DNA of 64,000 nucleotides, from assembly GCF_003703975.1 (NCBI RefSeq), contig NZ_QTJY01000005.1, positions 248,001-312,000 of the forward strand, written 5' to 3'. The translations under genes were made by a program, and so were the position numbers. Source of the stretch: Larkinella soli (lineage in GTDB: Bacteria; Bacteroidota; Bacteroidia; Cytophagales; Spirosomataceae). Within the stretch, counting starts at the first letter, position 1. Each line of letters opens with the position of its first letter. Under the pieces are notes generated by a model. That model was not told the origin of the DNA, did not search any database, and saw only the letters and a program-made list of their open reading frames with translations. This document shows, piece by piece, positions 1-7,850 of the stretch.

Positions 1-364
1 CGGGGTCCACGGCGAACGAAAGCAGGTCGAACCGTTTGTAATTAGCCGAAAATTCGCCGTAAGTCCGCACGAACCGGCTGGTTTCCTCGACGAAGGCGTA
101 ATCCCGCTTCAGGGTTTCGGCCAGCGGCATGGGCGAGGTCGCAAAGAGATTCCGTCCGTACCGGCGGTCGTCGACCTCGGTCAGAACACGGTAAATCCGG
201 TCGCGGTTCGGATGAAAGGTGTCGTAGTCGAACGCTCCCTTGATGTGCGCAATCGCCAGCAGGCACACCATCATCCCCGACGCCAGTCCGAAAATGTTGA
301 TCAGGGAGAACAACCGGTGTTTCCAGAGGTTGCGGAAGGCGATAACGAAGTAATTACGAAACAT
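1..364 (-). CDS. FtsX/MacB-type duplicated ABC permease, copy 1 (N-terminal part, cut by window edge)
   Basis: The leftward frame starts at ATG 364-362 with MFRNYFVIAFRNLWKHRLFS and stays open to base 1, giving 121 codons. The start matches the M-x-R-N-Y opening of every other permease in the array. A hydrophobic TM1 follows at about residues 20-40. Next comes the FDYDTFHPNRDRIYRV segment, which matches the SYDRFH..DRIYRV signature at the start of the first periplasmic domain. The C-terminal ~670 residues lie outside the window. A sigma-54-like promoter and paired palindromes (399-504) lie immediately upstream, so this is probably the first gene of its unit. Confidence 0.9.
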   Translation of the reverse strand, partial: MFRNYFVIAFRNLWKHRLFSLINIFGLASGMMVCLLAIAHIKGAFDYDTFHPNRDRIYRVLTEVDDRRYGRNLFATSPMPLAETLKRDYAFVEETSRFVRTYGEFSANYKRFDLLSFAVDP

Positions 365-398
365 AGAGACCGTCGGAAGAACGAGTTGACCTAAAAGA

Positions 399-504
399 CG
401 CAAGCGGTATGCCAGAAAAGGAAACCGCTGATTAGCAATTCGTTAAAGGCCATAAAAACAAAAAAGTGTCCGTGACCGGACACTTTTTTGTTCATAAACG
501 GACA
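399..504 (-). promoter_or_regulatory. Sigma-54-like promoter with tandem palindromic activator sites, unit of copy 1
   Basis: Reading leftward, TGGCATACCGCTTGC (414-400) has GG and GC separated by exactly 10 bases, as in -24/-12 promoters. Upstream lie TGTCCGTGACCGGACA (467-482, perfect 6-bp arms) and TGTTCATAAACGGACA (489-504, one good arm), 22 bp apart. The inner edge of the first palindrome is 53 bp from the TGG. The first palindrome is flanked by A and T runs and on its own looks like a terminator. The same arrangement at five other permease heads favours an operator. The activator identity is inference. Confidence 0.7.
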
Positions 505-538
505 GACCTGTCCCGTCGTTGGTTCAGGACGCCGGCAA

Positions 539-1579
539 TCAGCGATTCACGTAGACGCTGCCGCTCCCGGCCGAGATCCGGACGGGGATGCCGCCCCCGT
601 TGAGCCGGCCGCGAACCCGGTCCTTCTCCACATTGCCGTCGAACTTGCTCAGCGGCATATCGACCCGGTTGCCCGAGATGTCGAGGTCCATGCCTTTGTC
701 GAGCGGCATCCGCACGTGGACGCTGCCCGGGCCGCCCGAGATGCGGACGTATTCGCCCAGCTTGGTGATTTCGACGTCCATGCCGCCCCCGCTCGTGTGG
801 GCCTCGATGCTGCCGGAAACGCCCGCGATGCGGACGGAGCCGCCGGAGGTGCCGGTAACCAGTTCACCCTGAATGCCGTCGCCCCGGACGCTGCCCCCGC
901 TGGTGTGGGCGTTGATCTTGCCGCGCAGGTTGTTCAGCTCCACGCTGCCGCCGGACGTCCGCAGGTCCAGGTTGCCTTCCGAATCCCGGGCATGGATGGA
1001 GCCTCCGCTGGTGGCGACGTCGATGTCTTTCCGGCAACGGTCGAGGTGGACGCTGCCGCCGGAGGTCCGGCCCCGGATGCCGCCTTCCACCTCCTCCAGA
1101 TGCAGGCTGCCCCCGCTGGTGGCGAAGTTCTGATTGCCGTTCAGGTTTTTGAGCCGGATGCTGCCGCCACTGGTCCGGAGGTCGGTGGCGAAATTGCGGG
1201 GGGTATAGACTTTGAAGGCGATGCTGACCGAGCGCTTCCAGTCGCGGTCTTCATTGCGTTTGCGCTTGGCGGTGGCAATCACGGTATTGCCCTCGGTGCT
1301 GATGTTGATGTCGTATTCCTGAAGCCGGTCGGCGATTTCTTCTTTGGAGAGTTTGTTGCTGGGCCAGTTGTTGGGCCGGACGTACATTTCGACCTTGACC
1401 CCGCCCGACTGCCCTCCTTCCACGGCGATGCTTCCGCCGGAGGTTTCCACCCGGACGTTGCTGTAATTACCCGAGAAGGTTTTCGTATCGTAGGGCGTCT
1501 CATCGCGGTCCTGGGCGACGCAGCAGAGGGCAAAAGGCAGGGCGAAAAGGGTGGTTAGGAGAAATCTTGAACGTTTCAT
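539..1579 (-). CDS. Secreted DUF4097-type beta-strand repeat protein (TSGGS repeats)
   Basis: This is a 346 aa protein with a signal peptide at about residues 1-22 (MKRSRFLLTTLFALPFALCC). The C-terminal two thirds are built of repeats of roughly 18-21 residues, each with a (R/A/H)TSGGS(V/I) turn; eight TSGGS and one TSGGG are visible. This pattern is typical of the DUF4097 putative-adhesin family, which is predicted to form a right-handed beta-solenoid exposed outside the inner membrane. No catalytic residues are recognised. It lies 75 bp downstream of the PA14-OmpA gene on the same strand and may be cotranscribed with it. The molecular role is unknown. A link to the envelope-stress themes common for such proteins is inference. 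Confidence 0.85.
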   Translation of the reverse strand: MKRSRFLLTTLFALPFALCCVAQDRDETPYDTKTFSGNYSNVRVETSGGSIAVEGGQSGGVKVEMYVRPNNWPSNKLSKEEIADRLQEYDINISTEGNTVIATAKRKRNEDRDWKRSVSIAFKVYTPRNFATDLRTSGGSIRLKNLNGNQNFATSGGSLHLEEVEGGIRGRTSGGSVHLDRCRKDIDVATSGGSIHARDSEGNLDLRTSGGSVELNNLRGKINAHTSGGSVRGDGIQGELVTGTSGGSVRIAGVSGSIEAHTSGGGMDVEITKLGEYVRISGGPGSVHVRMPLDKGMDLDISGNRVDMPLSKFDGNVEKDRVRGRLNGGGIPVRISAGSGSVYVNR

Positions 1580-1654
1580 AAGTATTGTGTTTGGAAGGGA
1601 TTGTGTTGGTGACTTTTTGGGTATAGATGGAAAAAAGATCGTTCAGGTTGCATA

Positions 1655-2761
1655 TCACTCGACAATAAATTCGACGCGCCGGTTTCTGGCCCGTTCCTCC
1701 AGCACCGCGTTGTCGGCGACGGGGCGCGTGCCGCCGTAGCCCCGGGCACTGATCCGGCTTTCCGGGATGCCATGGCGGATCAGATAACTGGCTACTACCC
1801 GCGCCCGGTTTTCCGACAGGGCCAGGTTGAGCCGGGGGTCGCCGATGTTGTCGGTATGCCCCGCTATCTGAATCCGGACGGCCGGAAACGCCCGGAGCGT
1901 CGCCACGAGCCGGTCCAGTTCGGAGCAGGACTCCGGCAGCAGCGTGTAGTCGCTCTGGGCGAACCGAACGCTTTTCAGCGTAAAGACCGCTCCCGGCGCC
2001 GGCGCTTCGGGCGGCTTTACCGCAGCCACCGGTTCGGCGGCCGGCGGGGCGGGTTTGGCGAGCGGCTCCACGCCGGTTTTTATCGGCTTCCGGTTCTCCG
2101 GGGGCAACTTCGGCCGGACGGCTTCGGTTCCCCGCTGCGTCACCAGCTTTTCGGCCGGTTTCTCCACCGGTTTTGGTTTCGGCTTCACGACGGCCATCGG
2201 GTCGCCGGTTGCCGTTTTGCGGGCGGGCGGGGTCGGTGGGCTGAACAGATACTTCGCAGGGATTTCCTCCCGCGGGGGGCTGGAAAAACTCAGCGGATTG
2301 CGATTCGTCTCCGGCACCTCCCAGAAAACGAAGATGGTACTCCCCTTCCAGTCGTTGTAATACTCGACTTTCAGATCATAGAACCGGCCGGCCTGCAGCG
2401 TGACTTCCCCGATGAATTTGGTGTCGTCCTGTTTCCGCCACTCGTCCATCACTTTCTTTCCGCCGACCCAGATCCGGATGCCGTCGTCCACCATCGCGCT
2501 GAAGCGGTATTTCCCGGATTTGGGGGCGTAGAGTTTGCCCGTCCAGCGAACCGAAAAATACTCGCGTGCTACCCCCGGCGCCGGATACATCCCGTTCCAG
2601 TTGAAACTGATCATGGGGTCGGTCCGGGTATAGACTTTCTGCTCAAAATTCGGGCCGTTGAAATACTCCCCTTTCAACCCCCGGGGACTGGAGGACTGAC
2701 CGAACCCGTCGCCGGCCGCCAGCACCCACCCCAACATCCACAACATCCGTAACCCCTTCAT
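1655..2761 (-). CDS. PA14 domain - proline-rich linker - OmpA-like peptidoglycan-binding protein
   Basis: This is a 368 aa protein counted from ATG 2761-2759; a TTG two codons upstream is also open. After a signal peptide (about residues 1-21), residues ~25-150 form a PA14-like domain (LKGEYFNGPNF, VDDGIRIWVGG, VEYYND). Such domains usually bind carbohydrate or mediate cell-surface adhesion. Residues ~155-255 are rich in Pro, Ala and Lys and look like a flexible linker. Residues ~260-368 are an OmpA-C domain with the peptidoglycan-binding motif IAGHTDNIGDPRLNLALSENRA and the terminal RNRRVEFIVE. The protein probably anchors to the cell wall in the periplasm and presents its PA14 domain outward. 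A possible promoter (TACCTTC) lies 24 nt upstream of the ATG. Confidence 0.9.
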   Translation of the reverse strand: MKGLRMLWMLGWVLAAGDGFGQSSSPRGLKGEYFNGPNFEQKVYTRTDPMISFNWNGMYPAPGVAREYFSVRWTGKLYAPKSGKYRFSAMVDDGIRIWVGGKKVMDEWRKQDDTKFIGEVTLQAGRFYDLKVEYYNDWKGSTIFVFWEVPETNRNPLSFSSPPREEIPAKYLFSPPTPPARKTATGDPMAVVKPKPKPVEKPAEKLVTQRGTEAVRPKLPPENRKPIKTGVEPLAKPAPPAAEPVAAVKPPEAPAPGAVFTLKSVRFAQSDYTLLPESCSELDRLVATLRAFPAVRIQIAGHTDNIGDPRLNLALSENRARVVASYLIRHGIPESRISARGYGGTRPVADNAVLEERARNRRVEFIVE

Positions 2762-2784
2762 AACCAAGCAGGATTTTCCTGGCA

Positions 2785-2791
2785 GAAGGTA
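2785..2791 (-). promoter_or_regulatory. Candidate -7 element TACCTTC of the PA14-OmpA gene
   Basis: Leftward TACCTTC resembles the Bacteroidota housekeeping -7 box TAnnTTTG and ends 24 nt before ATG 2761. The same TACCTT core precedes the genes at 18736, 29415, 32497 and 51883. No convincing -33 box was found, so the call rests on position and recurrence. Confidence 0.4.
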
Positions 2792-2860
2792 CGAAATAAT
2801 TCGCTACGGCCGTCCGGCAAACCGGCCCGCCCGCCGAGAACTTAGCGTAGCGCCCGGCCC

Positions 2861-5257
2861 TTACTCCGACCGCAGGCTCTTTACGGGGTTGGCCAGCCCT
2901 GCCCGGACCGACTGCACCGACACCGTCAGCAGGGCGATCAGCAGCGTGGCCCCGCCCGCCAGTACATACAGCCGGACGTCCGGTTCGATGCGGTAGGCAA
3001 AGTCGGCCAGCCAGCGTTCCATGATGTACCAGGCCGCCGGCGAAGCCAGCCCCACCGACACCAGAATCAGCCGGAGGAAATCCTTCGACAGCAGGGCCAC
3101 GATGCCGGCCACCGACGCGCCCAGCACCTTGCGGATGCCGATTTCCTTCGTCCGCTGCTCGGCCATGAACGTCACCAGCCCGAAGAGACCCAGGCCCGCA
3201 ATGAAAACCGCAAAGGCCGTGAAAGCCTGGAACATCCGAGCCAGACGGTCCTCGGCCTTGTAGAGGGCGTCGAACGCCTGGTCGAGGAAATAGTACTCGA
3301 ACGGCTTTTCAAACCGGAATGACCGGTAGACCGCCCCGATCTCCGCGACTTTCTGCCGCAGGTCGGCTTTCGGGTCCAGCCGCACATAGAGCGTATTCAG
3401 CTGCCGGACGGTGTCTTTCGCCACCCAGACGGCCAGCGGCTGAATCGGGGAATGGAGCGAGCTGAAATTGAAGTTTTTCAGAAGACCGACCACCTCCTGC
3501 GTTTCACCGCCGATCTGTAGCTGCCGGCCTACGGGCCGTTCGGCGATGCCCATCTCCCGGGCGGCCACCTCGTTCAGGACGAGGGTGTTGCCCGTCGTCA
3601 GCCGGGTCGGTTCCGAAGGGCTGATTTTCCAGGGAATCCGGAGGGTCCGGAAAAAATTCTCATCGACCGACATAACGTAGAGCGAAACCTGCTTTTTGGT
3701 CTTCGGAGCCTCCGCAAAGAACATCGAATAGCCGTTCCGGTACAAAGGCGAGGAGGTGGCCGCCACCTGCTCGACGCCGGCCTGGGCCTGCACCCGGCTG
3801 CGGAAGGCGGTATTGAACCGCGAATCGTCCAGCGGCAGCACCAGCACCCGGTCTTTGAACAGGCCGAGGTGGCGGTTGCGCATGAAATCCAGTTGTTTTC
3901 CGATGGTCAGGCTGCACACCATCAGGGCCAGCGAGACGGCAAACTGAAGGACCGTAAAGCCGCGCCGGACCCAGACCGATCTGCGGTCGGCCCGAAACGG
4001 TCCCTTCATGATGCTGACCGGCCGGAAACCCGACAGCAAAGCCGCCGGATAACTGCCCGAAAGCAGCACACAGAGCAGCAGCAGACCCAGAATCGTCAGC
4101 AGAAAGGCCGGGCCGTAGAGGAACGAATCGTCGATCCGAAGCTGAAGCATCTGAAAGAAAACCGGCCGAAGCAACTGCACCAGCAGCAGAGCCAGCCCGA
4201 AGGCCGCCACCGTCATGACGAAGGATTCGCCGTAGAACTGGGCGGCCAGTTCGCGCCGGAGCGCGCCCATCGCCTTCCGGACGCCCACCTCCTTGGCCCG
4301 CTTGGATGCGCGGGCGGTGGTCAGGCTCATGTAGTTGATGAGCGCCAGCCCCAGAATGATCAGGGCAATGGCCAGGAAGATATAGACATACCGCAGGTTG
4401 GCCGTGTCGCCGAAATTGGCGGTGCCGAGATGCACACTCCGGAGCGGGGAGAAAATGAACTTCGTCTCTCCGGTGGAGTGGCCGGACGCCTTCACCAGCC
4501 GGGGTACGATCCGGGCCACCCGCCCGGCGGCTTCCGGGGACCGCAGCAGAAACCACGTCTCGTACGACCCCATGCCGACGCTCTGGTCGAAAAACGCCAC
4601 CTGATCGTCTTTAATGATCGTGTTCCGAATACGCTCGACGGCGGGGTGGCTGCTCAGCGACCCGACGAAATCGAAGTCCAGGGTGGAATTGGAGGGCGGG
4701 TCTTTCAGAATACCGCTTACCTCGAAGGTCAGTTTGCCGTCGTAGGTCAGTGTTCTTCCGATGGGGTCGGTTTCCCCGAAATATTTCCGGGCCATGCGCT
4801 CGGTCAGCAGCACCGTCATTGGGCGGCTCAGGGCCGTGGCGGGGTTGCCGCGCAGCAATGGAAAGGAGAACACCTTCAGCAGCGAGCCGTCGGCCAGGAT
4901 GAAGCGGTTTTCGAAATCCCGGTGTTCCGGATCGGTTTTGATCACCACCCGGTCCGAAGACTTCCGGATGCGGACAAAGTCCACCACATCGGGGTCAGCC
5001 GCCTTCACGGCCGGCCCAAACCGCGCCGACATGGCCGCCATCTGGATTTCCTGCTCCCCGAACTTCATCTTTCCGTATACCTGAAAAATCCGGTCGACGT
5101 GGGTGTGAAACCGGTCATAGGTCACCTCATGAACGACAAACAGCAACACCAGCAGGCTGACGGCCAGCCCCACGGCCAGGCCGCCGATGTTCAGCAGGCT
5201 GTACAGGGGGTTCCGCCAGAGGTTGCGCAGGGCGATTTTCAGGTAATTTCGAAGCAT
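2861..5257 (-). CDS. FtsX/MacB-type duplicated ABC permease, copy 2
   Basis: This 798 aa inner-membrane protein is used here to describe the family layout. TM1 is at ~22-43. A MacB-type periplasmic domain spans ~45-285. FtsX half one (TMs ~288-405) carries the coupling motif KEVGVRKAMG at ~322-331. One TM lies at ~430-452. A second periplasmic domain runs to ~660. FtsX half two carries KEIGIRKVLGA at ~700. The tail is NPVKSLRSE. In MacB and LolCDE this motif class contacts the ATPase and the periplasmic domain transmits force; the family does not itself conduct like a pore. No ATPase is fused or adjacent. The gene is the last permease of the unit headed at 12651. A 158 bp gap holding a palindromic repeat separates it from copy 3. 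The substrate is unknown. Confidence 0.92.
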   Translation of the reverse strand: MLRNYLKIALRNLWRNPLYSLLNIGGLAVGLAVSLLVLLFVVHEVTYDRFHTHVDRIFQVYGKMKFGEQEIQMAAMSARFGPAVKAADPDVVDFVRIRKSSDRVVIKTDPEHRDFENRFILADGSLLKVFSFPLLRGNPATALSRPMTVLLTERMARKYFGETDPIGRTLTYDGKLTFEVSGILKDPPSNSTLDFDFVGSLSSHPAVERIRNTIIKDDQVAFFDQSVGMGSYETWFLLRSPEAAGRVARIVPRLVKASGHSTGETKFIFSPLRSVHLGTANFGDTANLRYVYIFLAIALIILGLALINYMSLTTARASKRAKEVGVRKAMGALRRELAAQFYGESFVMTVAAFGLALLLVQLLRPVFFQMLQLRIDDSFLYGPAFLLTILGLLLLCVLLSGSYPAALLSGFRPVSIMKGPFRADRRSVWVRRGFTVLQFAVSLALMVCSLTIGKQLDFMRNRHLGLFKDRVLVLPLDDSRFNTAFRSRVQAQAGVEQVAATSSPLYRNGYSMFFAEAPKTKKQVSLYVMSVDENFFRTLRIPWKISPSEPTRLTTGNTLVLNEVAAREMGIAERPVGRQLQIGGETQEVVGLLKNFNFSSLHSPIQPLAVWVAKDTVRQLNTLYVRLDPKADLRQKVAEIGAVYRSFRFEKPFEYYFLDQAFDALYKAEDRLARMFQAFTAFAVFIAGLGLFGLVTFMAEQRTKEIGIRKVLGASVAGIVALLSKDFLRLILVSVGLASPAAWYIMERWLADFAYRIEPDVRLYVLAGGATLLIALLTVSVQSVRAGLANPVKSLRSE

Positions 5258-5311
5258 GGTGTGTCGGGGTTAGGGAGTGATGTTTAAGGCGGTATTGCGT
5301 GGCCCCTGAAG

Positions 5312-5414
5312 ACCACCCCCCGGCCCCCTCCTTGGTAAGGAGGGGGAGTGCGCTGCCAGTTTCAGCTACTGCGAAGCCACCCCCTCCTTACCAAGGAGGG
5401 GGCCGGGGGGTGGT
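5312..5414. repeat. Palindromic intergenic repeat, copy R1
   Basis: Two exact 35-bp inverted arms, 5312-5346 and 5380-5414, each contain an inner palindrome CCCCCTCCTTACCAAGG (shown in the right-arm orientation). They flank a 33-bp spacer with GCGCTGCC and GCGAAGCC. The outer ends read ACCACCCCCCGG. The right end is one base from the stop codon of the permease 5416-7839. Related copies lie at 12787, 24117, 54415 and 57386. The element has no coding capacity. It resembles a REP/MITE-like element able to form a long hairpin in RNA. Confidence 0.85.
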
Positions 5415-5415
5415 T

Positions 5416-7839
5416 TTATTCCGACCGCAGCGACGTCACCGGATTGGTCAGGGCGGCTTTGATGCTCTGGAAGCTGACGGTCAGGAAGGCAATGCCCACG
5501 GCCAGCACCCCGGAGACGACGAATACCCACCAGGGAATGTCGATCTTGTAGGCGAACTCCTTCAGCCACTCGCTCATGGCGTACCAGGCAATCGGCGTCG
5601 CCACGACGATGGCGATCAGCACCAGCCGCAGAAAATCTTTCGACAGCAGGGCCACGATGCTGGTGACGCTGGCCCCCAGCACCTTGCGCACGCCGATCTC
5701 CTTCGTCCGCTGCTCGGCCATGAAAGCCGCCAGCCCGAACAGACCCAGACACGCGATCAGGATCGCCAGCACCGAGAACGTCAGCACGATTCGCCCGACC
5801 CGCTGCTCGGCCCGGTACATCTGGTCGAAGCTGTCTTCCAGAAAGTAATAATCAAACGGCAGGCCGGGCGCCAGCTGTTTCCATTTGGCCTCGACCTGCT
5901 TCACGAGGGCCGGGAGGTCCTGCCCGGCAAGCCGGAACGACACCGCCCCGGTGTTGGGCTCCAGCACCAGAGACAGCGCCCCGATGTTCTGCCGCAGCGA
6001 CTCGAAGTGGAAGTTTTTCACGACCCCGATGATCGTGTAGGTTTTCAGGACCTTACCCTCGTTGTCCATCATCCGCGAAACCCGCTTGCCGATCGGGTCT
6101 TTGAAGCCGAAAATCTTCACGGCCGCTTCGTTCAGGATGATCCCGGCCGAATCCGAACCGAAGTTGCGGGAGAAGTCCCGGCCCTTCACGATCTCCATGC
6201 CCAGCGTTTTGACGTAGTCGAAATCGACGCCCCAGTTCTGGGTCGAAACCGCCTTTTTCTCGTTGATTTCGCCCTCCGGAAACAGCGGGCTGTCGCTGCG
6301 GCCCGACGGAACGGGCAGATACCCCGAAATGGACCCGTACTGAACGCCCGGAATCCGCAGGACTTCGTTTTTGAACGTTTCGGCCCCCTTGCCCAGCGCG
6401 TAGGCGCCGTTGACCGTCAGCACCCGGCTCCGGTCGAAGCCCAGTTTTTTGGTCTGGATGTAGTTGATCTGCCGGTAGACGATCATCGTTCCTGCGATCA
6501 GAATGACCGACATCATAAACTGAAACACCACCAGCCCGCTCCGCAGACCGGCGCTTTTCAGCCCCAGGTTGATGCGGCCCTTCAGGACGCTGATCGGGCG
6601 GAACGAGGAGAGGAAAAACGCCGGATAACTCCCCGCCAGCAGACCCACCCCAATGGGCAGCGCGACCAGAACCGGCAGGAACGGACCGGACCACAGACTA
6701 TTGACGCTCAGGGCTTTGGTCGACATATCATTGAAGAACGGCAGCGAGAACGTCACCAGAATCAGGGCCAGCCCCATCGCCAGCACCGCCATCAGCACCG
6801 ACTCCGTCATGAACTGCCCGATCAACTGCTGCTTCACCGAACCCAGCACCTTCCGCACGCCCACTTCCTTGGCCCGGTTGGCGGAGCGGGCCGTCGAGAG
6901 GTTCATGAAGTTGATGCAGGCGATCAGGAGGATAAATACCGCCACGGCCGCGAACGTATAGACATACTGAATGTCGCTGTTGGGTGCCAGTTCGATGTTC
7001 TGCTTCGAGCGCAGGTGGATGTCGGTCAGGGGGATCAGCGAATACCGGATCTCGTTGCCGGCCTTGCGCAGGTCGCTGATGCTGCTGTCCAGAAACTGAT
7101 ACGCCTGCGGACCCAGGTACTTCTGGATCATGGTTTCGAAATTCTTCTCGAACGCCTTCGGATCGACGCCCTCCTTCAGCAGCACGTAGGTATGGTGGTT
7201 ATTGCTGAGCCAGACGCCCCACTGGTAGTCGTCGCTCAGCATGCTCAGGAAGAAATCCGTGCGGAAGTGGGAGTTGGCCGGCATGTTGCGCATCACGGCC
7301 GTCACCCGGAAGGGCTTGTCGTCGAACAGCAGCGTCTGACCGACCGGGTTGGCGGCCCCAAAATGCCGGCGGGCGGCCGCTTCGCTGACGACTACGGTGG
7401 CCGGCTCCCGCAGGGCGGCTTTCGGATCACCGGCCACCAGCGGCAGCGTAAACACGTCGAAGAGTGTCGAGTCGGCGAACATAATGTTGGGTTCGCTCAG
7501 TTTCTGCACCTGTCCGGCCCGGCGGACCATCCAGGTGCCGCGGGCGTGGAGCCGGACGTAGTTCTCGACCTGCGGATAATCCTTCACCAGCGTCGGCCCC
7601 ATCGGGTCGGGCGACACGGCCATGTGCATATCGTTGCCGCCGAATTTGATGTCGGAATTGATGCGGTAGATGCGGTCGGCTTTTTCGTGGAAGCGGTCGA
7701 AGCTCAGCTCGTCGAGGACGTAGAGCAGAATCAGGAGGCAGCAAGCCAGGCCCACGGCCAGGCCGAAGATGTTGATGAATGTAAAGCCCCGGTGTTTACG
7801 GAGGTTACGGACGGCGATTTTCAGATAATTTCGAATCAT
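5416..7839 (-). CDS. FtsX/MacB-type duplicated ABC permease, copy 3
   Basis: This 807 aa protein starts MIRNYLKIAVRNLRKHRGFT and has TM1 at ~20-42. Coupling motifs are KEVGVRKVLGSV (~323) and KEIGVRKVLGASV (~713). The tail is NPVTSLRSE, with Thr in place of the usual Lys, shared with the copy at 15535. The first periplasmic domain is well conserved (SPDPMGPTLVKDYPQVENYVR, then the NPVGQTLLFDDKPFRVTAVM segment). The gene lies 11 bp downstream of copy 4, so the two are probably cotranscribed and translationally close. No key segment is missing. It could be mistaken for two genes because the two halves are homologous, but the frame is continuous. Confidence 0.92.
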   Translation of the reverse strand: MIRNYLKIAVRNLRKHRGFTFINIFGLAVGLACCLLILLYVLDELSFDRFHEKADRIYRINSDIKFGGNDMHMAVSPDPMGPTLVKDYPQVENYVRLHARGTWMVRRAGQVQKLSEPNIMFADSTLFDVFTLPLVAGDPKAALREPATVVVSEAAARRHFGAANPVGQTLLFDDKPFRVTAVMRNMPANSHFRTDFFLSMLSDDYQWGVWLSNNHHTYVLLKEGVDPKAFEKNFETMIQKYLGPQAYQFLDSSISDLRKAGNEIRYSLIPLTDIHLRSKQNIELAPNSDIQYVYTFAAVAVFILLIACINFMNLSTARSANRAKEVGVRKVLGSVKQQLIGQFMTESVLMAVLAMGLALILVTFSLPFFNDMSTKALSVNSLWSGPFLPVLVALPIGVGLLAGSYPAFFLSSFRPISVLKGRINLGLKSAGLRSGLVVFQFMMSVILIAGTMIVYRQINYIQTKKLGFDRSRVLTVNGAYALGKGAETFKNEVLRIPGVQYGSISGYLPVPSGRSDSPLFPEGEINEKKAVSTQNWGVDFDYVKTLGMEIVKGRDFSRNFGSDSAGIILNEAAVKIFGFKDPIGKRVSRMMDNEGKVLKTYTIIGVVKNFHFESLRQNIGALSLVLEPNTGAVSFRLAGQDLPALVKQVEAKWKQLAPGLPFDYYFLEDSFDQMYRAEQRVGRIVLTFSVLAILIACLGLFGLAAFMAEQRTKEIGVRKVLGASVTSIVALLSKDFLRLVLIAIVVATPIAWYAMSEWLKEFAYKIDIPWWVFVVSGVLAVGIAFLTVSFQSIKAALTNPVTSLRSE

Positions 7840-7850
7840 AAGGGTATCGG

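Noticed and set aside
461-490. A-rich/hairpin/T-rich block that looks like a bidirectional terminator
   Set aside because: The hairpin is TGTCCG-N4-CGGACA, is followed 22 bp on by a second partial copy, and sits 53 bp from a GG-N10-GC element as at five other permease heads. Operator is the better reading, though termination from the left-running gene cannot be excluded.
5312-5414. CRISPR-like or transposon origin for the R elements
   Set aside because: No regularly spaced direct repeats, no spacers of equal length, no transposase gene and no obvious target duplications. They behave as intergenic palindromes.
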